This document shows positions 1-10,639 of a DNA stretch of 64,000 nucleotides, piece by piece. This DNA comes from Russula earlei (lineage: Eukaryota; Basidiomycota; Agaricomycetes; Russulales; Russulaceae): NCBI GenBank assembly GCA_025769875.1, contig JAGFNK010000216.1:1-64000 (forward strand), written 5' to 3'. The translations under genes and the position numbers were made by a program. Numbering within the stretch: the stretch's first letter is position 1; every line of letters starts with the position of its first letter. The notes under the pieces were generated by a model. That model searched no databases. It was not told the DNA's origin and worked only from the letters and a program-made list of their open reading frames with translations.

Positions 1-1439
1 GTTTCCCATTGGTACACGTGTGGTAGGATTAGCATTTTGCGCGCTGTTCATAAGCACGTTTCTTAGTTGTTGCACCTTGGTGACGTTGATAGCCTTTTCT
101 TTGATATCTCCGTAGTTTTGTGGTATTGGGTGCATGAGTACATCTCCGAGTACCGATCACGTCAGGCCTCTGAGAAAGAGGCGTGTGATCGATTCTTCTC
201 CTTGGGTGTATCCGGCTTCGCGTGCTAGCTGTTCAAAGTCTGACACATATTGATCAATGGCGGGCCATTTCATTTGAGATTTTCTATGGTTACTCGTGCT
301 CTTTGAGCCCTTTGAGTATCCATAAATTGGGTTTGGAATTCGTCCACGAATTGATCCCATACAGCGGGGATGTTATCAGTGGCGGGATTGAGACCGTCGA
401 TCCAAGCTCCCATGTCGCGGACCCATCCTTCGACTATAGGTCCTTCGATGCAGGTGAGGGTGATTGCTACTTTTCGTATTGGTGAGTCGAAACCAGGTAC
501 ACCTATATTGCTTCGAAAATAGGCTTTTACTCCTTCTATGAACCGCTCAGCGCGGCTCCGATCTCCGTCAAACGTTGCAGGGAGGTTTCCTGAAACTTTG
601 ACGTCGGGATTGATAGGCACTACATTCTGCAGTTGTGGTGCTGGTGCCACAGGTGCGGGTGGCCCTCCGGGGCCTCCAGGTCCTCCTGGTCCTCCGGGGC
701 CTCCTGGACCTCCTGGGCCTCCTCGTCTAAGTGCGTTTTGTAATGCTAGTAATATTCGTGCCGGATCTGCGAGCGGCGGGGCTGCAGGTTGGGGGTCCTG
801 CAGCGACGGCCGGCGCTAGGGCTTGAATTACTTGCGCTGGTGCGGCTGCCATAGATAGTCCTGGTGTTGATGTGGTTAGTGAAGCAGTTGTTTGGGTAGC
901 GAGGTCGATATGTGGAATCGCGTGTGACGAGTACGGTGGTGGTGTGTCAAGCGGGTGGTATGGGTGCGCGACGGATCTGTTCGTTAGTGGTGGCGTCTTC
1001 CTCGACGTCGTCAGTTGATTCTTCTGTGTCGCTAGGTTCTTTGGTCCGTCCTGATTCGAGACGTTCTATGTCTTTCCTTCTTTTTCCTGCGAGTAGTCGC
1101 TGGTCTTCGGCGAACAAAAGCTCGTAGCAATGGTTCTCGAGGTAGTAGATGGGTACAGTGTTTTTGTTAATCACCTTCCTTCCTGAAGGGCAATAGATGT
1201 GGTGTTCGACGAATGTATAGCCTTTATCGCCTTTTGCGATCCAAAACACGTATGGGTTTGCCGGTGCGTCGTCGATGGCAGGTGGTGGGACAGAGACGTT
1301 ACTGTCACTGCTTGTGTCACTTTGATTGTCGTCGCCGGTTGCGACTTCTGTGAGCGCTTGCTCCAGTTTCTCCGGATTCGAGTAGAAGAAGTCACATCTA
1401 AGGTCACCGTCACTTGGAGTAGCGACGATAACGAGAGAC
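1..1439 (-). pseudogene. Decayed Ty3/gypsy-type retrotransposon Gag, running off the left edge
   Basis: Reading the minus strand from about 1439, one frame gives an N-terminal segment (PEKLEQALTEVATGDDNQ, then FWIAKGDKGYTFVEHH and the NKNTVPIYYLENHCYELL stretch). A second frame follows with a Gly/Pro-rich linker (about 720-650) and a retrotransposon-gag core (SGNLPATFDGDRSRAERFI ... VDEFQTQFMD). A third frame gives MKWPAIDQYVSDFEQLAREA. The frame changes between about 950 and 830, and again at about 272, where one A seems lost. An in-frame TGA interrupts the third part at 157-159, after FLRGLT, and homologous-looking coding sequence continues to base 1. Gag normally forms the retroelement particle. 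This copy cannot make an intact protein. No protease or reverse transcriptase lies inside the window; pol would be further left. Identity rests on gag-like motif order and is moderately sure. Confidence 0.75.
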
Positions 1440-1449
1440 TTGAGTAGTG

Positions 1450-1640
1450 TTCAATGTACGAGTAAGTGTTCCCAACGCTTGTGAGCAGAAATGAGACTAC
1501 GATTGAGAGGCTACGAGACTAAGAGACAGGAGATTTGACTTGGGGTCTACACAGTATGCAAGCTACATGTTATATACGCAAACGCGGGAATACTTCGGTG
1601 CCACGTCTTACTGCCAGCTCTATGTTCCGCTGGCATGCTT
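1450..1640 (-). promoter_or_regulatory. Possible LTR/leader of the Gag element with TATA box
   Basis: Upstream of the Gag remnant, the minus strand carries a TATA-like GTATATAACATG at about 1563-1575, followed by a pyrimidine-rich leader. This is the expected place for a 5' LTR promoter and untranslated leader. I could not find a second LTR copy in the window to define its ends, so the limits are approximate. Confidence 0.3.
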
Positions 1641-2835
1641 CGGTTCTCCTCGAGCTGTCAGCATTAGATTCGTCCAACACGGCGAGCTCCTGTGACACCT
1701 TCTCACGCCCTTCATGTGTCCATACAGGGACTGTACTTGCACGCACTCACAGCTGGCACCTCCATCGCGGTGGGCATGCTAGCATACCTTTTCATGGACA
1801 GCGATGGTTCGGGTACTGCGCACAAGGTAATCGCTCGGACCACTTGTGGAGGGATGCGCCACCGCCCTGACCATGACCGTTCCTCATATGTGTGGTTGTG
1901 GGGTGCCGTTCTTGTGCTGTTGTACGGCGTGCGGCGCACCGCGGGGTTTTGGATGCGGCGTATCCCTGACCAGAGCCTGACTCGCGTGCCCAGCTTGCTG
2001 CTCGCTGGGCTGGGCGGATCGATCGTCCTGCTCCCATACCTCGCCCTAGCAGGGTCACCTCCCCTGCATCCCCTGCGCTGGTGCCTCTCCATCGTGAGGA
2101 CTCATCATTGTGGTCATACCCCCACGCACCATTTGACGACCCTGATGATATCGTCGAGCTCGACTTTGCCGGTACAAGCGCCGTCAGCGCATTTGAACGA
2201 CGACGGCAGAACATCAACAACGGTGCGAAGGAGGATAGAGCAAAGGAGCCTAACGTTCATGGGACCTATTGATGTGGCTCACAACACACGGCTTTGCAGC
2301 GGCCGTCATCTTTCCCAGCTCGTAGGGTGATGTCTGGGAGTGGGTTGGCCAGGTCGCCTTTTCCATGGACACTTGCTCCCAAAGCCAATGAATCCAACAT
2401 AACATCTGCGCCAGTGAAACTCCCGAATCGTCGAGGATCGGCAACAGTAGTGTACAACTCAAAGGCAACGTCGGAACCTACAGTGAACGGATCCACCGCC
2501 AAAGTCTCATCATCTAACAAAACGCAGGTTAACGGCGCAGCGGTTAGCAAGTTCCGCAGCAAGCGCTGCGTCGAGGCCATGCATTCGCAATCGTGGTCGA
2601 ATGATACCACGTCGTTACCGACGAGGAACCGAACCGAGCTTATCAGGGAGGTCCTCACTCCATCTGTGGGCCTTCATTTTCGCTTCATTTTCTTGTCTCT
2701 TGCTGTTTGCGGTAGGTTCGTCGATAGACGGATCTCTTGTTCGTGGACCGACTGTGGACGGAATATCATATATCATGGGCAGAAGCAGAACCGATTCATT
2801 TGTGTCCTTCTCGTTTGTTGTTCCTCGGGTATCGC
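1640..2835. other. Stretch without a recognisable gene
   Basis: Several open frames overlap here on both strands, but none has a recognisable domain. The best candidate is a minus-strand frame of about 130 codons at 2266-2658 with protein-like composition (VRFLVGNDVVSFDHDCEC, TLAVDPFTVGSDVAFEL). A related minus-strand frame at 1792-2220 resembles the minus frame at 11.77-12.0 kb. These look like the remains of an unknown gene duplicated with the neighbouring F-box genes. Confidence 0.4.
2090..2360. repeat. Segment paralogous to 11,880-12,213
   Basis: About 270 bp here aligns by eye, with small gaps, to the stretch just before the truncated F-box copy C. Shared landmarks are TCATTGTGG/CGTCGCTGTGGCC, GAGCTCGACTTTGCCG versus GAGCTCAACTTTGCCG, and TAGGGTGATGTCTGGGAGTG versus ACGGTGGTCTCTGGGAGTG. 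The conserved peptide in the minus frame (EYGHSDEFQGTSA / GYDHNDESSRWRGTSA) suggests it was once coding. Confidence 0.6.
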
Positions 2836-3060
2836 ATGGAGATATCGACGTTGATGTACGATCACACGTGCATTGGTATTCGATCCAGCGTCCTTAGGTG
2901 TGTGGGTGTCTCCAGACCCGCGTGACATCGTTTAGAATGAGCAAGGGAAGTGAGCATGAGTGTGCACTCAAAAGAAACCTGAACTGAGTGTTTCATATAA
3001 CGAGAACTGTGTTCTGCATTGGATTCAAAAGATGAGATCTGAGTAATTACATGGGGAGCA
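2835..3060 (-). repeat. 3'-flank repeat of F-box copy A
   Basis: This lies immediately downstream of pseudogene A. It is homologous to 8655-8985 (downstream of B), 20,660-20,870 (downstream of E, opposite strand) and 24,000-24,240 (downstream of F, opposite strand). Shared words include AAGGGAAGTGAGCATGAGTG and TGTTCTGCATTGGATTCAAA. Its constant place after the stop codon shows that the duplicated unit extends beyond the gene. Confidence 0.75.
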
Positions 3061-3088
3061 TAAAGAACTCATCAATTCTGCTCATGTC

Positions 3089-4656
3089 CTATTCCCAACG
3101 ATGAACGGCCACAGGGTGAGCGGAGAGTTTTCGCGCAGCGACGAATCTTTCCATATATTTCGGAACTGATTCCAATGGCTCGAGGCCCACCAAGAAGATG
3201 TTCTGGAGCGCGGGTAAGACTTCTGTTACTCTTTCTCCCACGAGCTCTTCCAGCGCTTGGCAGACATGTGGCGCAACTTGATGGGTTAGGCGCAGATCCT
3301 TCATAGCAGTAAACGGGGCCAGGAGTTCTAGCCATTGAGCGGTTTCCATGTCATATTTCCAGTGTGATTGAGGAGCATAACACGTGATGTCGAGCTGTAC
3401 CAAAGCGGAGAGGAGAGGAAAGGATCAGCTGCAGACCTGGGCCAGCGATGCAGGCTGCCGATCCAACTCTCTGCAGCAGATTAATAAGGAGAGGTCCGGA
3501 AATAGAGGTGATTTTCTGAAAATTGCGAATTCAATTGCACTATTGGAAGTGCGCACGGTTGCTTTGTCACATGAATTGAACGATTCTGCTTGACTGATCA
3601 ACCGGTGGAGTTGTGGGACGACAAAGTCGATGTCCATGAAGAATATTATGATGAGTCTGGTGAGAAGGGGAGCCTCGATTTGGGCCGACAAGTCCTCCAA
3701 GTACTCGTGAACGCCTTTGAACGCAAGTTCTCTGAGTGCGGGGAGGACAGAGCGTGTGAGCGGAGGTGGAGGTCGACTTGCCGGATATAGAGGGGATCGG
3801 AATCCAAGGTAAAGGGCTTCAAGTCTGGACAAAACCGACAGGGCGGTGACCAAATCCTGGGGAGAAATGTAATCGGAATCGGGAATATTGTAAAGGTAAA
3901 GTTCGACAAGTTGTTTGGAAGACCAGAGTAGTTTAGAAATTCCTGGAAACGGACAATTGTCCAACGAGAGATGTCGCAAAAGTGGGGCGGATCCGCCCAA
4001 GAATGAATCCGGAAGGGGCGTCACAATGTTTGCTACCTAAAAAAGCAGACGTGTCAGTTCCGGGAATGGTTTTTGCATCGCTGCCGCGAGTCTATCACAA
4101 TGTGATGTTGGAATGTAAAACAAGCCGATTTGACATATGCGATGGTGAGGCTCCGACTCGAGGACAGCGACTACGTTTTCCCAGAAGTTTGACGTGTCGG
4201 GACCACAGTTTATCTCCACAGGCAAGACTGGCCAGAAACGTCCAGCATCTCAGACAGGGGTCTTTTCCCTCCGTACTCGATTCGCAGATTCAGGTGACGT
4301 GGCGATGCAAACACGACAGACCGCCATCTTTGACACACATGGACCAGTCGATGCCATTCGTTTGTCCCTGTCAAGTGATTCACATAGAAATCGAATATCT
4401 CCAAGAGGGCATCATCAGGGAGCGTGTTGATTGTCACCCGGTCTAAACTCCATTGCTGAGTAGTCGTTATGGACATTGAGCAAAAACGACACACCCTGGC
4501 TAGGACCTACTTTCAACGAGACTCGGGAGGGACCACAGATCGTGGTCGAGGAGCGGGCGGCGCAAAGCAATAACGACTGGACAAAGCCAGTGAGTGAATT
4601 GAGGAGATAACGGAGAGGACAAAGACGACTATGTGAAGCTCACTGACTTCGGGCAT
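3089..4656 (-). pseudogene. F-box/LRR gene copy A, disrupted
   Basis: The ATG is at 4656 (MPEV...). The F-box lies around 4420-4250 (VTINTLPDDALLEIFDFYV, then WHRLVHVCQRWR), followed by leucine-rich segments (FLGGSAPLLRHLSLDNCPFP, QLVELYLYNIPDSDYISP) and the family C-terminus ending near HPVAVHRWE. Against its five paralogues it has a 2-base insertion after EMLDV (about 4240), an in-frame TAG at about 4034-4036, and a TGA replacing a serine codon at 3422-3424. Unspliced, it also has a stop near 4550, but that stop disappears if the two proposed 5' introns are removed. F-box proteins normally link Skp1-Cul1 ubiquitin ligases to a substrate held by the repeat domain. This copy should not make a full protein. 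Confidence 0.85.
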
Positions 4657-4889
4657 GGTCACACTCGCTCGACGTACAGGTGAAGGGTCTTCAGTCAGGA
4701 TGTAGCGTCTGGGGTGTGGTGATGGGTAACTGCGAAGAAGAGCGCCCGTTGGGAATACGCCGCACCCGGCACATTTTCACCGCAGTTGGCTTCATAAAAT
4801 CGCCCAGCATGGACAACACGCTACCAGCACCATGGAGTATCCGCTGAACCTCGCCTACCACGAGGAGTGATCGTGTGTTGTGGATCAGT

Positions 4890-5250
4890 TGGCGGTGTTC
4901 TTGGCGGCCGCGTTCCACTCCTTTTCCTCTGAATCCATTATGTCTTTGGTTCCTATTTGCGCTCTACACCCCCAACGCCCTCGCTTCCACCTCTCCCAGC
5001 AAGTTCGACGCGCTCCAAAAACAGCTGAAGAGCCCTGCTCAACAACTTGAACACCACCCCCGTTACCCCTGAACGACGCCTCCGCCTCCTGCGGCCTCAA
5101 CCGCCCGCACAGGTAGAATGCCTGCGATGCTTGCGCCCTCGCTTGACAGGTCCAGCACAACCCTCAAAGGCCCAAGGATTTCGTCCGACGCCTCCGCACT
5201 CGTCGTCTTCGAATTGCGTTCAAAACCCTTCCATTTGTACATTCCCACCA
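4890..5250 (-). repeat. 5'-flank segment shared with 17,700-18,080
   Basis: On the minus strand this reads AAGACGACGAGTGCGGAGG and then a run encoding VEAAGGGG. The plus strand at 17.70-18.08 kb, upstream of F-box copy E, carries the same order of motifs (KTTSAEASDEIL here, KTTSAEVSDEIL there). Reading frames drift between the copies, so the segment is a duplicated gene fragment or non-coding flank rather than a live gene. I do not recognise the protein. Confidence 0.6.
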
Positions 5251-5329
5251 CTGGATCTCTGGCGTTTTTACCACCTCAAATCGTTTCTTTCTAGCTCTGG
5301 ACTAGGCTTGCCGTGGACGGCCTAACGGG

Positions 5330-6290
5330 CCCATCGTCGCCGGCGCGGACGTGCCTCTCGCGATCCAGACCGTCTCCTCCCGTACGTTCCAACTCTTTGC
5401 AGTCTTGCTTTCTCCTTTAAACTAGACCCGCCGCCCATGGTATAATGACCCTGTTACCAACTGCGCGCACGCCACGTCGCGCGTTCTAGACCACCTCTTT
5501 CCCTTTCCCCTAACACCCGCCTCCACATCATGCGCTCGATACGATATCGGCCGACTGGTAGAGAATCACTTTGGATGTATATAAAATTCGCCCTCGTCTT
5601 CGAGGACGAGTCGCAGAATATAGCAAGGTCTTCAGGTTCTCTCCTTGTCTCGTGTGATCATTAGCCTTGCTCCCTCACTCAAAATTTCTCGCTCACATCC
5701 CTCTCACTCGCCTTCGTTCTCACTCTTGCCCACTTTCTTGCTGCGCCCTCGCTCTAAGCATAGGCTAATGGCTAGGTATGGGAGAGCACATAGATAGTCC
5801 GTCCTGATTTCTTTATCGCAAAGGGGGGCACGCCCAGCTCGTGAAACCTTCTGACGGTCTTTTCCTTGTTTATATATCTGTCCCGCTTTACATGCGGTGC
5901 TATCCAACACATGGGATCTATTGGAATGCCCACGAATGTATTCTTTGGCCGCCCTACTCAGCATTTGGCTGTGGTCATTCCCACATCGTCCAATGATCTT
6001 CTCTCCAACTCTGATAGCCACAACCCATTTTGCATTCCCTCTCTCTCATATACCCGTTATCCAACGCCTCCAACCCCATTCTGCAATTGCCTGCACGACG
6101 CCGCATGATGACGATTTCCAAGCCTCACTGCATGTTGTTGGGGCGGTGATCAGTTTGGTAGATTGGTACTAAGATGAAGGATGAATACGTTACTTTGGAC
6201 TCTCACTCTTGCATGTGTAGCATCGGCTGAGTCTGATTGACGGTCAATCACTGACCTAGAGTTCCATGGTTGAGCACATGATTCCTTTGA
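5330..6290. other. Spacer with promoter-like pyrimidine tracts, no gene
   Basis: CT-rich sequence is followed by a TATA-like GATGTATATAAAA at about 5575-5587. Similar CT-rich plus TGTATATA arrangements occur near 15,510, 20,475 and 22,180, so this is probably another piece of the duplicated block. The open frames here are short and overlapping, with no recognisable domain. Confidence 0.35.
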
Positions 6291-7570
6291 TTCAGTGCAA
6301 CACCTAGGTGTTAAGGCTCCAAAGTGCCTTAAATAATATCAATGGTTGTGTCTATGAACACATCCTACCAATGCAGATATGTTTGAGTCAAGCAAGCAAT
6401 ACTTGTGGAGGGGAAGGAGTGTTAGATCCTTCTAGAGTATGACAACAAGATAAGAGGGGCTCTGCAGATGAGGTAGGAGTCAACTGTTTGAGATTGGCAA
6501 ACTAAGTTGAGCTTAAGGCTCAACTGCTACAGACTGGGGGCTTTATATAGCCCTACAGGGATAAGGTTTGTGCTACTGTAGTACTGGTTGGTGTTATAGA
6601 AGCAAAAGGCAACTCATAGAAGTGAGGTTGCTTCTATGTAAACAATCTCAGTGCTGGGAGCTGTTACGGCATCGCGGCCATAAGAGCATTAGCTCAAGGT
6701 TCAGTGGGGCCAAGTCCCTGTGACTTGGTTCAGGGGTTCAATGGGGGCCGGCTCAAAGAGACTGGTGCAGGGGTTTAGTGTCATCTCAAGATTAAGTCAA
6801 GGATGACCTAATCTGCAGACAGAGTTGATCTTCTGGTTTCACAGAAGAGGAGGACGATGATGGAGAAGCAGAGGAGGAAGAGGAACATGAAGGTTCCTTG
6901 TGATGAGCTTAGGTCAAGCAGAGTATAAGCCAGCACAACACAAGTTGTGATTAGGGAGACAGTACAGGGCAAAGGGATGCAACAGGAAATGGGACAAAGC
7001 TAAGCTTGGGGCATTCCCCAGCTTCTACAGGTGCTTAAATACTGTATGTAGCGAGGCTGTACAGTACCATAAGCAGAACAATAGATAAAGGTAGACCAAT
7101 AGCAAAAGTAACTCAACAATAGGTGAAACACAATAAGTGAAACACAATAGGTAAAACACAACAAGTGAAACACAATAGGTGAAACACAATAAGTGGAACG
7201 TAATAGATGAAACAACAAGGGATCACCATCAAGGGACGAAATGGTAACCAAGGGGACAAGGGTGACAAAGAAGGACAATAACGAGAGGGATTATGGATGA
7301 ACTGACAAGGGGGTAAATTACAACAGGAGCATTAAGTGCTTCTGTGGCAGTACAGGAACATCTGGGACAGAAGCAATGCTACTCATTGCTTCTTGTGTAC
7401 ATCTTCAGAAAGATATGATGAACACATTCCGAATGCAATATCAACGGACATAAATGATCAAGATCTGACACATGCATGATGCAAATGGTGCAGTCCATAG
7501 TTCAGGTGTTCCAGCATCTTCTGGACCCCAAACCACTCAGTAACACTAGGGGCTTCGATGATGTAGGCAA
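6290..7570 (-). mobile_element. LTR-like / solo-LTR-type repeat, left copy
   Basis: The minus strand of this AT-rich, CpG-poor stretch matches the plus strand at 21,050-21,612. Shared features are GTGGTTTGGGGTC...ATGGACTGCA, a TATA region (GGGCTATATAAAGCCCC), a GCTTGCTTGACTCAAGC(A)TATCTGCATTGG word, and an end at AAGTGCCTTAAAT...GGAGCCTTAA. A promoter-like TATA box and transcript-like 3' part fit a solo LTR or LTR-proximal fragment of a retroelement. The left copy is longer because of a 14-bp minisatellite and about 400 bp of extra sequence. Family assignment is uncertain. Confidence 0.5.
7100..7225. repeat. Degenerate 14-bp minisatellite
   Basis: About eight imperfect tandem copies of a unit close to GTGAAACACAATAG follow one another. 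The array sits inside the left LTR-like repeat, and I do not see it in the right copy, so it arose or was lost after duplication. Confidence 0.8.
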
Positions 7571-7714
7571 AATACTCTTGGTTTTCCATCCCATCAATCT
7601 GTGGCATCTGTGACATCTGTACCAGCTCACCCTGTAGCAGGGGCCTTGCAGTGGATGAAATAAGAGCAAGTCAATCAAGCTTGGAAACTATCACATCAGC
7701 AAACCACAAAAAAA

Positions 7715-8255
7715 ATTCCCAGGTTTTCATTGGTTTCCGCTGGTTTCCCAGTTTCCAGAAACCAAAAACTCAGAAACTGGGAAACCTGGTAGACATCATG
7801 AAGCACACTGGAAAACAATTCAAGTTTTCTATGGTCACATCAATTGTCTGAGTGAGTGACGCTGGCACCTTGCACTGGAATGTGCAGACAACGATGGTGA
7901 AAATGAATCCCTTCATTGTGCTGATGCCTTGATGATATCTGCATTCCATGCTGATCTGTATATACCTGAGAGTCCCCTCAAGGCTTAGATCCATACCAGC
8001 TCAAATCGACTTCCAATTACAAGTAGAAACAACGTATACCCTATTTCTGACCATTTTCAGTGATTTTTTTCCTACTATACTATAGTTCTACCAGTTTCCA
8101 TACTTTCGACAGGTTTCTGTTAGTTTCTTAAGTTTCCATGAAAGATACTCTCAGGTTGTTTCTGGGAAACCAGACATGGGTTTCCCAGTCTCCTGGTTTC
8201 CCAGTTTCCGCTGGTTTTTTTTGGTTTCCTGAGGTGAGAAACCGACGGAAACTAA
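7715..8255. repeat. GGTTTCC / GGAAACC motif cluster
   Basis: Two dense clusters of TTTCC and GGAAAC words (about 7718-7793 and 8095-8255) flank about 300 bp of ordinary AT-rich sequence. Many are arranged as short inverted pairs such as GGTTTCCCAG with CTGGGAAACC. The layout resembles the ends of a non-autonomous mobile element, though I see no target-site duplication or coding region. Confidence 0.45.
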
Positions 8256-8654
8256 AATCCATCTTTACTGATGCAGCGCTCGCATCGCAATGAGGTACTC
8301 TGTGGCCTAATGCTCAAGAGCATATGCCCCATGTGTCGGATGCCCTAGTCATGCTCGTATCAGTAGTATGGTCTGCACGAGGCTGCAGCATTGGAGCGCA
8401 GTTCCTCACATTCATTTCTTCCCCCTTTGCTTCATCCCTTTAGTTGTCCACAATGTTTGTCATTCTTGCTGTTTCTCGCTGCTCCCCGCACTGACAAGTG
8501 GGTCACAGGCAGGTTGCCCTTCACGGTGTCCATCATGACTGCCATTGCCCTGGTCTCTGGGAATATTTACTGCATTTAATGGTCATTCACTTTTTCCCTC
8601 ATGTGTTCCATAACCTTTGCCCTAGTATCTTCACTCATAGTGGGATACTTTGTC

Positions 8655-8985
8655 AAGGCATTGCAAATGGGTGATAGATTCGGAGGTCAATGTGGATGTA
8701 TTGACGAGGTGTATCACACCGGCACTCGATTTGATTCTTGCATGTAAGTGCCTCAAGAACCACATGACATTGTTTACAATTAACAAGGGAAGTGAGCATG
8801 AGTGTGCATTCAGAAGAAACTTCAATGAATGAGTCTTTCCACATAATAAGAACTATGTTCTGCATTGGATTCAAAAGTCCAGATCTGAGTAATGGTACAG
8901 CAACAAAGGGGCTTGGAGTCAGGTAATAACAATGGCACAGAAGAAAAATGATTTTAGATGCTAATTACATGGGGAGCATAAGGAA
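8655..8985 (-). repeat. 3'-flank repeat of F-box copy B
   Basis: This copy of the segment is also found at 2835-3060, 20,660-20,870 and 24,000-24,240. It lies directly downstream of gene B. It ends with the ATTACATGGGGAGCATAA word that is also found after the stop codons of copies A, D and E. Confidence 0.75.
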
Positions 8986-9047
8986 CTCATTGATCTTGCC
9001 TAGGTCCTATCCCAACGATGGACAGCCACAGGGTGACCAGAGAGTTT

Positions 9048-10586
9048 TCACGCAGCGATGAATCCTTCAATGTATTTCGGAACTGATCCCAATGGCTCGA
9101 GGCCCTCCAAGAAAATGTTCTGGAGCGCGGGTAAGACTTCTGTTACTCTTTCTCCCACGAGCTCTTCCAGCGCTTGGCAGACATGTGGCGCAACTTGATG
9201 GGATAGGTGCAGAACCTTCATAGCAGTGAGCGGGGCCAGGAGTTCTAGCCATTGAGTGGTTTCCATCTCATCTTTCCAGTGTGATTGAGGAACATTACCA
9301 TCCACGATGTCGAGGTGTACCAAAGTGGAGAGAAAGGGAAGGGATGAGCTGCAAACCTGGGCCAGCGATCCAAGCTGCCAATCCAACTCTCTGCACCTGA
9401 TTTCTAACAAGAGCGTCGGAAGTTTATTTGTGTCTCTGTATACTGTGAATCGAATTGCACGATCGGAAGTCCGCACGATTGCTATGTCGCATCTCTTGAA
9501 CGACTCTGCCTTTGTGATCAACCGGTGAAGTTGCGGGATCACAAAGTCGATGTCCATGAAGAATGTTACGTCGAGTTTATTGAGAAGGGGAACCTCGATT
9601 GGGGCCAGTAAGCCTTCCAAGTACTCGTGAACGCCGCAGAACGTAAGTCCGGTGAGAGCGGGGAGGCCTGAGCGTGTGAGCGGAGGTGGAGGTCGACTTG
9701 CCGGATATAGAGGGGATCGGAATCCAAGGGAAAGGGTTTCAAGCCTGGACATGGCCGACAGGACGGTGACCAAATCCTGGGGAGAAATGTAACCGGAATC
9801 GGGAATATTGAAAAGGCTAAGAACGACAAGTTGATTGGCAGATAAAAGTAGTTTTGGAATTCCTGGAAACGGACAATTCGCCAACGAGAGATATCGCAGA
9901 AGTGGAGAGGATCCGCCCAAGAACGAATCCGGAAGGGACGCCACCGTGTTGTCTTGAATCCGAAACCGCAGATATGTCAGCTTCGGGAATGGTTTCTGCA
10001 TCGCTACCGCGAATCTTTCCCAATGTGATGTTGGAATGTCCCACAAGTTGATTTGACATATGCGATGGTGGTGCTCCGATTCGAGGGCAACAGTCACGTT
10101 TTCCCAAGAGTCGAGAGCATGATTCATTACCACAGGCAAGACTGGCCAGATGTCCAGCATCTCAGACATCGGGCTCTTTCCTGTGTACTGAAGTCGCAGG
10201 TTTAGGCGACGTGGCGACGCAAACACGACATCTCGCCATCTTTGACATACATGGACCAGTTTATGCCATTCGTTCGTCAATATGCTTTGATTCACATAGA
10301 AATGGAAACTTTCCACCAGGACATCATCAGGGAGTGTGTCGATTGTCACCCGGTCTAAAATCGACTGGTCAGTGGTCGTTATGGACACCGAGAAATAAAG
10401 ACACACCCTGGAGATGTTCACAAGGACTTGCTTCCAACGAGGCTTCAAGTTGGGAGGGAACACCGATCGTAGTCGAGGAGCGTGCGGTACAATGCAATAA
10501 TGACTGGATGAAGCCAGTACATAATGAGGAGACGTGATAACGGAGTCGCAGAATACGACTATGTGAAGGTCAGTCACTTTAGGCAT
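9048..10586 (-). CDS. F-box/LRR protein, copy B, short C-terminus
   Basis: The ATG at 10586 is set by alignment to copies D and F; the frame stays open upstream to 11036, but that part is not shared. The F-box is at about residues 60-105 (VTIDTLPDDVLVESFHFYV; WHKLVHVCQRWR), followed by leucine-rich segments (PLLRYLSLANCPFPGIP; LVVLSLFNIPDSGYISPQ) and VHEYLEGLLAPIEVPLL. The reading ends with GFIAA and a TGA where the paralogues have a CGA arginine, so about 15 residues of the C-terminus are lost. A model with two 5' introns (exon 1 ATGCCTAAA; intron 1 10,504-10,577; then a 97-nt exon and an intron ending TTTTAG) also stays open and changes only the residues before the F-box. The likely role is a substrate receptor of an SCF ubiquitin ligase; the substrate is unknown. 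Confidence 0.75.
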   Translation of the reverse strand: MPKVTDLHIVVFCDSVITSPHYVLASSSHYCIVPHAPRLRSVFPPNLKPRWKQVLVNISRVCLYFSVSITTTDQSILDRVTIDTLPDDVLVESFHFYVNQSILTNEWHKLVHVCQRWRDVVFASPRRLNLRLQYTGKSPMSEMLDIWPVLPVVMNHALDSWENVTVALESEHHHRICQINLWDIPTSHWERFAVAMQKPFPKLTYLRFRIQDNTVASLPDSFLGGSSPLLRYLSLANCPFPGIPKLLLSANQLVVLSLFNIPDSGYISPQDLVTVLSAMSRLETLSLGFRSPLYPASRPPPPLTRSGLPALTGLTFCGVHEYLEGLLAPIEVPLLNKLDVTFFMDIDFVIPQLHRLITKAESFKRCDIAIVRTSDRAIRFTVYRDTNKLPTLLLEIRCRELDWQLGSLAQVCSSSLPFLSTLVHLDIVDGNVPQSHWKDEMETTQWLELLAPLTAMKVLHLSHQVAPHVCQALEELVGERVTEVLPALQNIFLEGLEPLGSVPKYIEGFIAA

Positions 10587-10639
10587 GGTGACATTCGCTC
10601 GACTCACAGGCGAAAGCTCATCAGTTAGAATTGAGTGTA

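Noticed and set aside
538..819. Plus-strand collagen-like Gly-Pro-Pro frame
   Set aside because: It is antisense to the Gly/Pro linker of the Gag remnant, whose flanks match Gag on the minus strand.
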